The position numbers were made by a program, and so were the translations under genes. From positions 1-62,462 of the forward strand of contig CACYGY010000018.1 in the NCBI GenBank assembly GCA_902774025.1: a DNA stretch of 62,462 nt, given 5' to 3'. This document shows positions 33,952-45,400 of this stretch, one piece after another. Below the pieces are notes generated by a model that was not told where the DNA came from, did not search any database, and saw nothing but the letters and a program-made list of their open reading frames with translations. The first letter of the stretch is position 1. Each line of letters opens with the position of its first letter. This DNA is from an uncultured Eubacteriales bacterium. Its GTDB lineage: Bacteria > Bacillota > Clostridia > Christensenellales > Aristaeellaceae.

Positions 33952-34680
33952 ATGAAAAGTGTTTCGGAAACATGTCCGCCAGGACGGACTGCACCGGGAT
34001 GGAGAACCATACCTTCAGGGTCATGGAAGACCCTCTTCTGTCTGTTCAGGTACCATGAGATGCCCGGAGTCAACCAAGCCACAGGATCAGAGCAGCATCG
34101 TCTCCGGTTCTGGAGATGTTCCTCCGTTGCAACACCGGTCCGTGATGGATTCATAGATCCCCACGTTCTCATACCGTATCTGTTATCCCTCCATGGGCTC
34201 CTCCGGCACGTAGCAAAAGCCCGGGGCAGAAGAACCCGGCGTTGTATTTCCATTCCGTCCCGCTGACCTTTTTCCGTTCAAAGGCGTGTCTGTACACCCT
34301 TCCGTCCTTCCCGTACAGTCTGAAGTCCATGTTTGTTTCCGGCTCTCCCACCCAGACCCTGTTGAAGGTGAAGCAGCTACTTGCCCCTGCGATGTCCTCA
34401 AGCCGGTCCGCAGGGGCATTCAGGCTGAGGAGGGAAGTAATGTCAGCTGCCGGATCTGAAGCGGATGCGTAAGTACAGGTAAACACCCTGTCCCCGGTCA
34501 TGGCCTGGAGTGGTTCCGGCACAGTCTGTCAGCTTCCCGCCTTATCATTTGCCGCGGGTTTTCCGCCAGCGCAGGGAATATCCCCCTCCTCCAGATGCAG
34601 GGCATCCCCTTCATGGCCATGCAGGGCAACAGCACAGCTGCATAATCCACAAAGCCGCTACGCAGACATCAATCATTTTG
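33952..34680 (-). pseudogene. degenerate remnant, possibly transglutaminase-like
   Basis: No intact gene spans 33946-34844. On the minus strand scattered protein-like pieces remain in different frames: SGFVDYAAVLLPCMAMKGMP (about 34660-34600), which resembles a transglutaminase core but lacks the cysteine, then FTFNRVWVGEPETNMDFRLY and YRHAFERKKVSGTEWKYNAG (about 34380-34230), with a frame change near 34210 and several stops after it. The pieces are in one orientation, as expected for a decaying gene. The assignment is weak; the region could also be non-coding. Confidence 0.3.
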
Positions 34681-34704
34681 CATGACAGACATCAATTCTG
34701 TCGA

Positions 34705-34737
34705 TGAGAAAAGCCGGAAAACAGATGATTTCCCGGC
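34705..34737 (-). terminator. terminator after the rsmF-like gene
   Basis: On the minus strand GCCGG (34737-34733) and CCGGC (34717-34713), extended by GAAA/TTTT pairs, are followed by TTTTCTC. Confidence 0.55.
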
Positions 34738-34844
34738 CTGTAGTCACGGTTCCCCGTGAACTTCAATGATCTTGTGTCTGTCTTTTCATCAGACTTCCCC
34801 GGATGAAAAGCCGGGAAACGACATGGAAATATCGGGAAACTCCC

Positions 34845-35792
34845 TTATCCTCTGAATTTTCGTCCCCGCCGCTTCATGGAAGAAGCCGCAGGAATCCCCT
34901 TATCCGTTCGTCTGAGACAGGACACAAAGAAGCCTTCATACTGCCTGTCAGGGCACACAGTCAGACCTGTTTCCCCGGGAAGGAAAGGAATCTCCCCGGA
35001 AAAGGGTTCCAGGGGAACGGACTCCGCCCATCCCCGGTCCACAGCCTGCCGAACCTGCTGTTCATTTTCTTCCTGAAGAACGGAACATGTGGCATAGACC
35101 AGACATCCACCCGGTTTCAAAAGAGACAGGCCCTTTGCCAGAAGAGCGGCCTGAGTGTCCAGAATCCTGTTCTTCCACCCCTCCGTCATCTGCCGCTCCC
35201 CGCCCTCGGACAGAACCTGAATCGTTCCGGAACCTGTGCAGGGAGCGTCCAGAAGAACACGGTCAAAACGGAGGAGGTCAGGAAGCTGACGGGCATCTCC
35301 GGTAATCACCGTCGCTCTCGCGCCCTGCAGGGAGAGATTGTGCTTCATTCTCTCCGCCCGGATGGAATCCCGCTCACAAGCGGTCACCCCGGCTTTATTC
35401 CCGGTTTCCGCACAGATCTGCGTGGTCTTGCCTCCAGGGGCAGCGGTCATGTCCAGAATGGATTCCCCCGGCTGCGGATTCAGGATCCGGACGGGAATCA
35501 TGGCTGACAGGCTCTGAAGATAAACCCGGCCTTCCCGCGCCATGGGAAGCTCCAGGACCTCCGGTTCTGTCCGTCCCGGGAGTATCAGGGCATGCTCATA
35601 CCATTCAACCTCACGCCAGGCCCAGCCCATTGCTCCCAGTTCCCTGACAATGTCGCTCTTCCGGGTTTTCAGTGTATTGACTCTGAGGGTGGTCACCCGC
35701 GCTTCATGGTATCCCGCGAGAATCCTTTCCCGTATCTCCTCTGTCCAGCTCTTTTCAAGCCACCTGAGAAGGGTTTCCGGGACCCCTGTCAT
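34845..35792 (-). CDS. RsmB/RsmF (NOL1/NOP2/Sun) family RNA m5C methyltransferase
   Basis: The 315-residue protein has the SAM-binding core DMTAAPGGKTTQICAE (about 114-129) and both catalytic cysteines, C185 in DAPCTGSG and C236 in YATCSV. Before it is the family's TTLRVNTLKT block. It should methylate a cytosine in rRNA; which one cannot be said. The short C-terminal part lacks the extra PUA-like domain of long RsmF proteins. The start at 35792 overlaps the ridA stop by four bases, which settles it. Confidence 0.92.
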   Translation of the reverse strand: MTGVPETLLRWLEKSWTEEIRERILAGYHEARVTTLRVNTLKTRKSDIVRELGAMGWAWREVEWYEHALILPGRTEPEVLELPMAREGRVYLQSLSAMIPVRILNPQPGESILDMTAAPGGKTTQICAETGNKAGVTACERDSIRAERMKHNLSLQGARATVITGDARQLPDLLRFDRVLLDAPCTGSGTIQVLSEGGERQMTEGWKNRILDTQAALLAKGLSLLKPGGCLVYATCSVLQEENEQQVRQAVDRGWAESVPLEPFSGEIPFLPGETGLTVCPDRQYEGFFVSCLRRTDKGIPAASSMKRRGRKFRG

Positions 35793-36172
35793 GCCTGCTT
35801 CCTCACGGCCACACACTCCACTTCCACCAGCGCTCCCTTGGGAAGACTCCGTACCGCCACGCAGCTGCGGGCAGGTGCCGATTGAATGAAGGAACTGTAT
35901 ACCTCATTAAAGGCAGCGAAATCTCCCATATCCGCCAGGAAGCAGGTGGTTTTCACCACGTGATCGAAATCCGACCCCGCTTCCTCCAGCACTGCCTGCA
36001 GATTTCTGAGCGCCTGCTGCGCCTGCGCCCGGATCTCCGTACCTACCAGATCGCCTGTCTTCGGATCCAGCGGAATCTGTCCGGAGGTAAAGATCATGTC
36101 TCCCTGGCCAATGGCCTGGCTGTAGGGGCCGATGGCTGCCGGGGCCTTATCCGAATGAATTACCTGTCTCAT
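35789..36172 (-). CDS. ridA: enamine/imine deaminase RidA
   Basis: The 127-residue protein is a full RidA: GPYSQAIGQGDMIFTSGQIP, the conserved arginine R102 in SAPARSCVAV and the closing VEVECVAV. RidA trimers hydrolyse 2-aminoacrylate and 2-aminocrotonate, the reactive products of PLP dehydratases. Its neighbour, 10 bases upstream, is threonine dehydratase, which makes exactly this substrate, so the two form a functional pair. Confidence 0.95.
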   Translation of the reverse strand: MRQVIHSDKAPAAIGPYSQAIGQGDMIFTSGQIPLDPKTGDLVGTEIRAQAQQALRNLQAVLEEAGSDFDHVVKTTCFLADMGDFAAFNEVYSSFIQSAPARSCVAVRSLPKGALVEVECVAVRKQA

Positions 36173-36182
36173 AGGAACCTCC

Positions 36183-37391
36183 TCAGTTCACGATTTTGAT
36201 GCCTTCCTTTTCGAGCGCTTCCCGGATTCTGGCAATATGGTCGAAATTCCGGGTCTCCATTTCCACCTTCAGATAACATCCGTTGATGTCCGAGCCCTCA
36301 CAGGTATGCTCATGATGCACTCTGGTCACATTGCCTCCCATTTCCGCGATAACCCGGGAGACCAGGAGCAGCTGACCGGGCCGGTCCACCAGTTCCATCA
36401 TCAGCTCACAGCTGCGCCCGCTCATGAGCAGACCCCTGGAGATGACCCGGGACAGGATGGTGACGTCGATGTTTCCGCCGGAAAGCACACAGACCGTACG
36501 TCCCTCCTGCTCCGGAATCTTTCCGAACATCACTGCTGCCGCAGACACCGCCCCGGCTCCTTCCGTCACCAGTTTGTGCTTCTCCATGAGCGCCAGAATG
36601 GCCGCGGAAATCTCATCGTCCGTCACCGTCACCACATCATCCACATACCGGCTCACCAGCTCATAGGTGAGACTGCCGGGCTTCTTCACGGCAATGCCGT
36701 CGGCGATGGTGTGTACTTTCTCCAGCTCACTGATATGATGAGCCTGAATGGAGGAGAGCATGCCCGGCGCGCCTTTGGCCTGCACGCCATAGACGCGGAT
36801 GGCGGGGTTCAGCATCTTGATGGTATAGGCGATGCCGGAAATGAGACCGCCGCCGCCGATGGGCACCACCACAGCCTTCATGTCCGGGACCTGCTCGATC
36901 AGCTCCAGGGCAATGGTTCCCTGCCCTGCGATGACATAGGGATCGTCAAAGGGATGGATGAACGTATATCCTTTCTCCTGCTGCAGATCCACTGCCTTCC
37001 GGTAGGCGTCGTCATATACGCCGCTCACCAGGCAGATTTCCGCTCCCAGCGCCCTTGTGGCCTCCACCTTGGAGATGGGCGCGCTGTCCGGCAGACAGAT
37101 CACCGCGTGGATGCCGTTGCGGGCAGCCGCCAGGGCCACCCCCTGGGCATGATTCCCGGCACTGCAGGCAATGACGCCCCGGGCCCTTTCCTCCTCGCTG
37201 AGCTGGGACATTTTGTAACCGGCACCCCGGACCTTGAAGGAACCTGTGACCTGCAGATTTTCCGTTTTCAGGCTGACTTTCCGCCCGTTGCTCAGGGATG
37301 GGGCGTCAATGACATCCGTCTCCCGGATCACATCCTTCAGAATGTACCGGGCCTTGTAAACCGTATCCAGTGTCAGCTGTTTATCGTCCAT
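36183..37391 (-). CDS. ilvA: threonine ammonia-lyase (threonine dehydratase)
   Basis: The roughly 402-residue PLP enzyme has the PLP lysine in GSFKVRGA (about K53), the SAGNHAQGVALAA block, the PLP phosphate loop PIGGGGLISG and CVLSGGNID, and a C-terminal ACT-like regulatory domain (about 325-402, starting RSCELMMELVDRPG). It deaminates threonine to 2-oxobutyrate, the first step of isoleucine synthesis or threonine breakdown. ATG 37391 has GGAG seven bases upstream; ATG 37397 abuts it. It is followed by ridA and preceded by ilvC. Confidence 0.94.
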   Translation of the reverse strand: MDDKQLTLDTVYKARYILKDVIRETDVIDAPSLSNGRKVSLKTENLQVTGSFKVRGAGYKMSQLSEEERARGVIACSAGNHAQGVALAAARNGIHAVICLPDSAPISKVEATRALGAEICLVSGVYDDAYRKAVDLQQEKGYTFIHPFDDPYVIAGQGTIALELIEQVPDMKAVVVPIGGGGLISGIAYTIKMLNPAIRVYGVQAKGAPGMLSSIQAHHISELEKVHTIADGIAVKKPGSLTYELVSRYVDDVVTVTDDEISAAILALMEKHKLVTEGAGAVSAAAVMFGKIPEQEGRTVCVLSGGNIDVTILSRVISRGLLMSGRSCELMMELVDRPGQLLLVSRVIAEMGGNVTRVHHEHTCEGSDINGCYLKVEMETRNFDHIARIREALEKEGIKIVN

Positions 37392-37452
37392 ATCCATTCT
37401 CCACCATTTCAGAAACTGCGCCGGACCCAGAGTAGTCCGGCGCAGGTCAGTG

Positions 37453-38484
<1,032 letters not shown>

Positions 38485-38514
38485 TCAATACGATCTGCAC
38501 GTCTTCCCGGCAAC

Positions 38515-38561
38515 AAAAAACTCTCCTGTCCTTCCGCGCTGAAATGCGGAGCGAAAGAGAG
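38515..38561 (-). promoter_or_regulatory. terminator-like attenuator in the ilvC leader
   Basis: On the minus strand CTCTC (38561-38557) pairs with GAGAG (38525-38521), with an inner CCGC/GCGG pair, and TTTTTT follows at once. It lies between the promoter and ilvC. I could not find a convincing leader peptide or T-box, so the signal is unknown. Confidence 0.55.
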
Positions 38562-38598
38562 CGCTCTGAAAATCGTGCCGGAAACCGCGAACGCCGTG

Positions 38599-38627
38599 AT
38601 GGTAACAAAGGCTGTGTGTTTTGTCAA
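38599..38627 (-). promoter_or_regulatory. ilvC promoter
   Basis: TTGACA (38627-38622) and TACCAT (38604-38599) on the minus strand, 17-base spacer. The region 38628-38879 holds nothing else I can identify. Confidence 0.5.
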
Positions 38628-38879
38628 TCGAGGGATTCGACTGACGCCCGGAAAGACTGTTCTTTCAATGTTCCCCCGGTGCTTTCTGCATTCCCTGTCG
38701 CCATGGGGATCGGATGCGTGAAACATTCAGATTCTCTTTCCATTTTTTCCTGATTCACATGGAAGCATGTGCCTTTATTCTGTCAAATCCTCTTGATGAA
38801 TTTCCTCTGAAATGGTTGTCCTGATTTTTCTTTCACTTGGCTTTTCCGACCCACCTGCCGGTTTTTCCCGAATTCATGT

Positions 38880-38908
38880 TTGACAACCCTGCCCGTCTGT
38901 GTTATCTT
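38880..38908 (+). promoter_or_regulatory. promoter of tRNA-Arg(CCG)
   Basis: TTGACA (38880-38885) and TATCTT (38903-38908), 17-base spacer, 11 bases before the tRNA. Confidence 0.75.
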
Positions 38909-38919
38909 TTCCATGCTGC

Positions 38920-38993
38920 GTACCCGTAGCTCAGCTGGATAGAGTGTCAGACTCCGACTCTGAAGGCCACAGGTTCGAATCCTGCCGGGTACA
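38920..38993 (+). tRNA. tRNA-Arg (CCG)
   Basis: Acceptor GTACCCG/CGGGTAC, discriminator A, anticodon CCG within CTCCGAC. Single-gene unit. Confidence 0.95.
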
Positions 38994-39001
38994 CATTCAA
39001 G

Positions 39002-39034
39002 GAAGTCCTGTAAAACAGGGCTTCTTTTGTTTTT
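39002..39034 (+). terminator. terminator of tRNA-Arg
   Basis: GAAGTCCTGT (39002-39011) and ACAGGGCTTC (39015-39024) pair with one G-T, followed by TTTTGTTTTT. Confidence 0.85.
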
Positions 39035-39162
39035 CAAAACAAAGGAAATGCCTGTTATCTTTTTTCGGGACGAAAATCCCCTGCCCGGTCCCCTCTCCTG
39101 TCCTACAAACATCTTTCCGGCAGCCCACTTATCGGGAAGACCGGGAAATCCACCGCCGCCTG

Positions 39163-40017
39163 TCAGGAATCGTCTCCTTTCTCTCCCGTGCGGTATTCCA
39201 GGGGGGACATGGCATGATGCTTCCGGAATGCGTTGCAGAATACGCTCTCGCTGGAAAAGCCGGTGCTGTATCCGATTTCCTTCACGGACATGCCTGTGTA
39301 CTTCAGAAGATACCGTGCGGAGGCCATGCGCCGGTTCGTCAGGTATTCATGAGGGGTATACCCGGTTTCCTTCCGGAAGACCCGGATGAAGTGATACAGA
39401 CTCATTCTGGAAAGAGCGGCCAGATGCTCCACCGTAACGCTTTCCGAAAAATGTCCGTTGATGTAGGAAATGGCCTGCTCCACCATGCTCACGTCCCGGG
39501 AGAAGCGGCCCCGGGGCTGCGAGAGCATGAATTCCGTAAGGATGTCATGGATATACCGGGACATCTGGGGCTCCCGCACCTGCCTGTCCTCCCGGAACAC
39601 CCGGAGAATCGCTTCCAGACGCTGAATCACCTCAAAGGGACTGCTAAGGGCAAAGACGTTGCCCATCCGCTGAAGGATCTGCTCATAGAAGTCCCTGGCC
39701 AGTACCCCGTCAAAATGGAGCCACAGACATTCGTATCCCGCCTGGGTGGAATATCCGTGAGGCTCATAGCAGTCCAGAAGCACAAAACTGTTCTCCTCCA
39801 CCCGCTCCTCCCTGTCCCCGAAATCCAGGAGCATGCTTCCCTTCCGGATGAACATGAGCAGAAAACTGTCAAAGGCGTTCCGGCTCAGCCGGTATCCCGG
39901 CTCATAGGTGAACAGACCGCACTGGGTGGGATAGAAAAACATTCTCTGGGCCGTCCGGCTGGGGGTGTACAGGTAGTACTCCGAACCCGCCGCAACTCTG
40001 TCCTCCATGGCCTTCAT
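39163..40017 (-). CDS. AraC family transcriptional regulator of the glycoside hydrolase locus
   Basis: The 284-residue protein has an N-terminal cupin-like sensor (about 15-150, including FVLLDCYEPHGYST and LWLHFDG) and a C-terminal double helix-turn-helix (about 185-280) with HLAALSRMSLYHFIRVFRKE and IGYSTGFSSESVFCNAFRKH. It is divergent from the GH35 gene with 235 bases between starts, so it most likely controls the hydrolase run in response to a sugar. GGGAGGGG lies seven bases before ATG 40017; the longer frame to 40086 is not needed. Confidence 0.92.
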   Translation of the reverse strand: MKAMEDRVAAGSEYYLYTPSRTAQRMFFYPTQCGLFTYEPGYRLSRNAFDSFLLMFIRKGSMLLDFGDREERVEENSFVLLDCYEPHGYSTQAGYECLWLHFDGVLARDFYEQILQRMGNVFALSSPFEVIQRLEAILRVFREDRQVREPQMSRYIHDILTEFMLSQPRGRFSRDVSMVEQAISYINGHFSESVTVEHLAALSRMSLYHFIRVFRKETGYTPHEYLTNRRMASARYLLKYTGMSVKEIGYSTGFSSESVFCNAFRKHHAMSPLEYRTGEKGDDS

Positions 40018-40209
40018 GGATCTGCCCCTCCCTTCCGTGCAAATTGTCGCAACTCTTTCCCGCCCGTTCCCGCGATGGCAGCCCATGGATCAGGCCATCG
40101 GGATAAATTCCGGCTTCCACGGAAATCCACGGATGTCATGATAATCAAAAGAGCAATTTTTCTCAATACCTCCGCAGGATTTGAGAATGCACTCCGTGCC
40201 ACCGAAGGG

Positions 40210-40215
40210 TATAAT
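40210..40215 (+). promoter_or_regulatory. -10 element of the GH35 promoter
   Basis: A perfect TATAAT 37 bases before the start codon, with no good -35 hexamer at 16-18 bases upstream, as expected for a promoter that depends on the neighbouring AraC activator. Confidence 0.45.
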
Positions 40216-40252
40216 AACCGCAGTATCCGCAGAAGAAAGGAATGAGCATGCC

Positions 40253-42478
40253 ATGCTCTATCAGATGGATCTGACGCGTTTTATACCTTCCGTCCCTGCG
40301 CCTCTCGGAGAGGACTTCACCGGCACGAACCCTGACGGAGAGAGTATTTCCTTCAACAGTTACTACATGGAGCGGGACGGCCGGCCCTTCTTTCCGGTGT
40401 CCGGCGAGTTCCATTACAGCCGCATGGATGAACGCCGCTGGGAAGACGAGCTGATCAAGATGCGCATGGCAGGCATCACCATCGTCTCCACCTACATATT
40501 CTGGAATCACGTGGAGGAGGAAGAGGGGGTTTTTGACTTCCGGGGCCGCCGTGATCTGCGCCGCTTCGTGGAGCTGTGCGGCAGGCATCGTCTTCAGGTT
40601 ATTCTCCGCATCGGCCCCTTCGCCCACGGGGAGGCACGGAATGGTGGGCTGCCGGACTGGCTCTACGGCAAGCCCTTTGAGGTACGCACCACCCATCCGG
40701 AGTTCCTGAAATACGTATCCCGGCTGTATCAGAAAATCGGAGAACAGGTACGGGGGCTTTTCTACCGGGATGGCGGACCCGTCATCGGGGTGCAGCTGGA
40801 CAATGAGTACATGCACGCCGGCGCCGTCTGGGAAATCACCACCGGAATTTCCAATGAATGGGTTTTCGCGGGCAGTGAGGGGGAAAAGTACATTCTGGCT
40901 CTGCGGGAACTGGCCCTTCAGGCAGGCATCGCCCCTGTCTTCTTCACCGGCACCGCCTGGGGCGGGGCCGCTTATTCCCCCAGGATTCTTCCTCTGTGGG
41001 GCGGCTATGCCTACAGGCCCTGGCTGTTCTATTCCCACAGCGGGGAGCACCCCGCCACCGAGGAGTACCTCTACGGGGACTTTCATCATGAGCACGCGGC
41101 TTCGGGCGGAGATTTCACGCCTCCCTATCCCCCCGACAGCCGCCCATACGCCTGCTGCGAAATGGGCGCCGGCATGATGTGCTGTTATTATTACCGCTTC
41201 ATCTATCCCTTCCGGAGTGTGGACGCCATGGCCAACATCAAGCTGGCTTCAGGGTGCAATTTCCTGGGCTATTACATGTTCCACGGCGGCACCAATCCCA
41301 GGGGAAAACACGGCCTGTTCCTGAACGAATCCCAGGTCAGTAAAATCAGTTATGATTACCAGGCGGCCCTGGGAGAATTCGGGCAGATCCGGGAATCCTA
41401 CAGCCGTCTGAAGACGATCCACTTCTTTACGGAATCCTTCGGGGACCGTCTGGCCCCCCTGGAAACCGTGCTGCCGGAAGACGCCGCCCCGTCATCGCCT
41501 GAAGACACCGAAACCCCGCGTTTTGCCCTGCGCACGGACGGAGAAAGGGGTTTCCTCTTCCTGAACAATTTCCAGGATCACCTGACCATGCCGGACAGAA
41601 AGGACGACGTGATCCGGATCCGCACGTCACGGGAGACCTTTGAATTCCATTCCGGCCTCCGCTCGGAGGAGAACGCCATTCTTCCCTTCCGTTTTGACAT
41701 GGAAGGTATCTGCCTCCTGCAGGCCTGTGCCCAGCCTGTCCTGAAAACCCGTCTGAAGGACAGAACCGTCTATGTGTTCATGATCCCGGAGGGCCTGGAT
41801 GGCTCCTTCCGTTTCGAAGAAGGAACGGAGATCACCGGAGACAGGAAATGCTTTGAGGTGCACAGGGGAGAAAAGTCAGTCACCGTCCTCCTCCTCACCC
41901 GGGAAGAGACGAACCGGCTGTTCCGCCTGAAGGACGGAAGCCTCATTCTCACGGAGGCCGCCCTTCTGGAAGACGAAAAGGGAATGCTCCGTCTTGAAAC
42001 GGATAAGGCGGACAATCTTCTCCTGTGTTTCCCTCCGGATCGCCTGGAGGGTCACGCCCGGTATGAGGGCCTCCGGGGTGCATGGGGCATGTACAGAAAG
42101 ACGGTTCCCGCAAGGAACCTCTCTCCTGCCTTCGAACAGGCGGCTCCCTTCCGCTGGAGGATCCGCCTGCCTGAAAATGCCCTGGAAGGTCTGAAGGATG
42201 TCCGGCTCCAGGTGGATTATCTGGGGGACATCGGGATGCTTTTCCTGGATAATGACATGATCAGCGACCATTTCTGCAACGGGGACACCTGGGAAACGGG
42301 CCTGATGGAGCACGCAGACAGGCTTTCCCGGGAACTGGTGCTGAAGATCGCCCCCCTCCGGGAGGGGGCCAAAGTCCATGTGGAATCCGCCATGGCCGCA
42401 AGAAACGAGGAAGTCCTGTACAACCGCGCGGAGATCCGGGACGTCCGCCTCCGGCCCGTCTACGATCTTTCCCTGTAA
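40253..42478 (+). CDS. GH35 beta-galactosidase
   Basis: The 741-residue enzyme has the GH35 TIM barrel (about 35-360): PVSGEFHYSRM, STYIFWNHVEEEEG, ILRIGPFAHGEARNGGLP, acid/base E185 in GVQLDNEY, and nucleophile E303 in ACCEMGAGM, then YMFHGGTNP. Beta-sandwich domains follow. It removes terminal beta-galactose from oligosaccharides such as galactan or xyloglucan side chains. No signal peptide, so it works in the cytosol. The start ATG 40253 is the only in-frame one with a nearby AAAGGA. First gene of the hydrolase run; 12 bases before the next gene. Confidence 0.93.
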   Translation: MLYQMDLTRFIPSVPAPLGEDFTGTNPDGESISFNSYYMERDGRPFFPVSGEFHYSRMDERRWEDELIKMRMAGITIVSTYIFWNHVEEEEGVFDFRGRRDLRRFVELCGRHRLQVILRIGPFAHGEARNGGLPDWLYGKPFEVRTTHPEFLKYVSRLYQKIGEQVRGLFYRDGGPVIGVQLDNEYMHAGAVWEITTGISNEWVFAGSEGEKYILALRELALQAGIAPVFFTGTAWGGAAYSPRILPLWGGYAYRPWLFYSHSGEHPATEEYLYGDFHHEHAASGGDFTPPYPPDSRPYACCEMGAGMMCCYYYRFIYPFRSVDAMANIKLASGCNFLGYYMFHGGTNPRGKHGLFLNESQVSKISYDYQAALGEFGQIRESYSRLKTIHFFTESFGDRLAPLETVLPEDAAPSSPEDTETPRFALRTDGERGFLFLNNFQDHLTMPDRKDDVIRIRTSRETFEFHSGLRSEENAILPFRFDMEGICLLQACAQPVLKTRLKDRTVYVFMIPEGLDGSFRFEEGTEITGDRKCFEVHRGEKSVTVLLLTREETNRLFRLKDGSLILTEAALLEDEKGMLRLETDKADNLLLCFPPDRLEGHARYEGLRGAWGMYRKTVPARNLSPAFEQAAPFRWRIRLPENALEGLKDVRLQVDYLGDIGMLFLDNDMISDHFCNGDTWETGLMEHADRLSRELVLKIAPLREGAKVHVESAMAARNEEVLYNRAEIRDVRLRPVYDLSL

Positions 42479-42490
42479 GGAGGACAGTGT

Positions 42491-45400
42491 ATGAACAGCG
42501 CAAGGGTATACCGCCAGACCGTCACCATTCCCACCTACCGCACCGGACCTTATGAAAAAAATCCCCTGTTTATCGAGAAGCGGGCCTATCAGGGTTCCAC
42601 GGGGAAGGTCTATCCCGTGCCCATCTGCGAGTCTGTCAGCGAAAAGCGGGAAAATGTGGACTATGAAGCGGTCATTCTGGAGAATGACTATCTCTACGTC
42701 ATGATCCTCCCGGAACTGGGGGGACGGATCCAGCGTGCTCTGGACAAGACCAATCAGTATGATTTCGTGTATTACAACCGGGTCATCAAGCCGGCTCTGG
42801 TTGGCCTGGCGGGGCCCTGGATCAGCGGGGGCATTGAGTTCAACTGGCCCCAGCACCACCGTCCCTCCACCTTCATGCCCGTGGACTGCACATTGTCCGA
42901 AAACCCGGATGGCTCCGCCACGGTGATCCTGGGGGAAACCGACCGGATCCACGGTACCAAAAGCAGCGCCAGCATCACCCTGTATCCCGGCAGGGCCTAC
43001 ATTGAAATCCGTGGCCGGCTCTTCAATCCCACGGATTACCCCCAGACTTTCCTGTGGTGGGCCAATCCCGCCGTCTCCGTGAATGACCACACCTTCTCCG
43101 TATTTCCCCCGGACGTGAACGCCGTCATGGACCACGGCAAGCGGGCCGTCTCCACCTTCCCCATTGCCACGGGGGAGTATTACAAGGCGGATTACTCCGC
43201 GGGAGTGGACATTTCCCGCTACAAAAACATCCGGGTTCCCACTTCCTATATGGCCGCCCATTCCGATTTCGACTTCGTAGGCAACTTTGACGAGTCCAGG
43301 GACGCAGGTCTCCTTCACGTGGCGGACCACCACATCAGCCCCGGCAAGAAACAGTGGACCTGGGGCTGCGGGGATTTCGGAAAAATCTGGGACCGGAACC
43401 TCACCGATGAGGACGGGCCCTACATTGAGCTCATGACCGGTGTTTTCTGCGACAATCAGCCGGACTTCACCTGGCTCAAACCCCAGGAGGAAAAGAACTT
43501 CGTCCAGTATTTCATGCCCTACAAGACGGTAGGCCGGGTGAGCAACGCCACACGGGACGTGGTCCTTGGGGTGGATTACCTGGATGCCCGGGGGCATGTG
43601 CTGGAAGATCGTCCCTTTGAAAAGGGGGAAGAAGCCAGGCGGCGCGTGGAGGAGACCGCTGACCGGGCCCGGATCAAGGTTTATGCCACGGGCGTGTTCC
43701 CCGGTGCCTCCATTGTGGTCAGAAGCGGCGATGAGGAAATCCTCAGGAAAACAGTGGATCTGAGCCCGGAGACAGCCTTCGTGGACACGGTGAAGGGCCT
43801 GAAGGATTACAGCGTTTCCGTTCTGGACGCCCGGGGCCGTCTCCTTTGCCAGTGCAGGGAATACGTCCCGGAGAACCAGCCGATTCCCGAGCCCGCTCAG
43901 GCCCTTGGGCGGCCGGAGGAGATCCAGTCCCTGGAGGAACTGTACCTGGCAGGACAGCATCTGGAACAGTACCGTCACGCCACCTTCCTCCCCCAGGATT
44001 ATTACCTGGAAGGCCTGAAACGGGATCCCACCGACATCCGCCTGAACCTGGCTTATGGCCTGCTCCTTCTGCGGAACGGCCGGACTGCCGACAGTCTCCC
44101 CTTCTTCCGCTCCGCCATCCGGAAACAGACCTGGCGCAATCCCAATCCCTATTCCGGGGAGGCGTACTTCAACCTTGGCCTAGCCCTGGAAAACCTGGAC
44201 CGGCTTCCGGAAGCCTTTGACGCCTTCTTCAAGTCCACCTGGAGCGGAGAGACGGCAGGGGCCGCCTTCCTGCATCTGGCGGAAATCGCCCTGAAACAGA
44301 AGGACCCGGAGAGCGCCCTTCGCTTCTGTGAGGAAAGCCTCCTGCGGGGTTGGCACAATATGAAGGCCCGGTCCCTGAAGCTGACCATTCTTGCCCGCTG
44401 CCCCGAAAAAGCGGAAGAATTCCGGGCTTTCCTGGAGGACAGTCTCCGGGTGGATCCTCTGTACCTCCCCATCCTCTGGAGGAAGGGCAGGGAGGCCTTT
44501 GCAGAGGCCACCGGCAGCCGCCTGGAGGAAGCCCTCAACACAGCCTATGAATACCTCTCCTTCGGAGCCTTTGAGGACGCAGCAGATGTTCTTCTGACCT
44601 GTCCCGTCATGAGTCCCCTCCGGTTCTACGCTCTTTCCTATGCCATGGGCAAACTGGGACGGAAGGAAGAGGCCGAGGCGTATGCCCGGCAGGGAGAGGC
44701 ATTGCCCACGGATCTCTGTTTCCCAAGCCGGATCATGGAAATGCGGATTCTGGAATCCGTTCTGTCCCTCCTGCCCGCTGCTCCCAGAGTCCACTATTAT
44801 CTGGGCGAGCTGCTCTATGACAGAAAGCAGTATGAGCCGGCCATCGCCCACTGGAGGGCTGCCGTGGAACTGGAGCCCGCCCTCGCTCCCGCTCATCGCT
44901 GCCTCTCCATCGCCATTTACAATCACGGTGACCGGAGCCTTGCCCTTAAGGAGATCGACCTGGCCTGCCGTCTGGAACCCGGGAACAGCCGCTTCCTCCT
45001 GGAGCGGGAACAGCTTCTGAAGCGACTGGAGCGGCCGGTGAAGGAGCGCCTGGCCCTCCTTGAGGAAAGAAAGGAAATCCTGCCCGACCGCTATGCCCTG
45101 ATGCTTTCCTACGTGTCGCTTCTGAATCAGAACGGTCAGTATGCACAGGCCCTGGATCATCTCACCCACTACACCTTCCATGTCTGGGAAGGCGGCGAGG
45201 GAAAGGTGGCGGACGAATACAAGACAGCCCTTTTCGGCCTGGCGGATCAGGCCATGGCAGAAGGACGTTATCAGGAGGCGTATGACCTGGCGGAGCACAC
45301 CCTCACCTATCCCGTGAACCTGGGCGAGGGCAAGCTGGACAATGTCCCGGACAACCGCGCCTGCTATGTCATGGGCCTGGCCCTGAAGGCCATGGGCCGG

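Noticed and set aside
34500..35507. Plus-strand frames opposite the remnant and the methyltransferase
   Set aside because: Antisense of the m5C methyltransferase or low-complexity Pro/Ser/Arg frames; no start signals.
41876..43978. 700-codon minus-strand open frame
   Set aside because: Antisense of GH35 and DUF5107 coding sequence.
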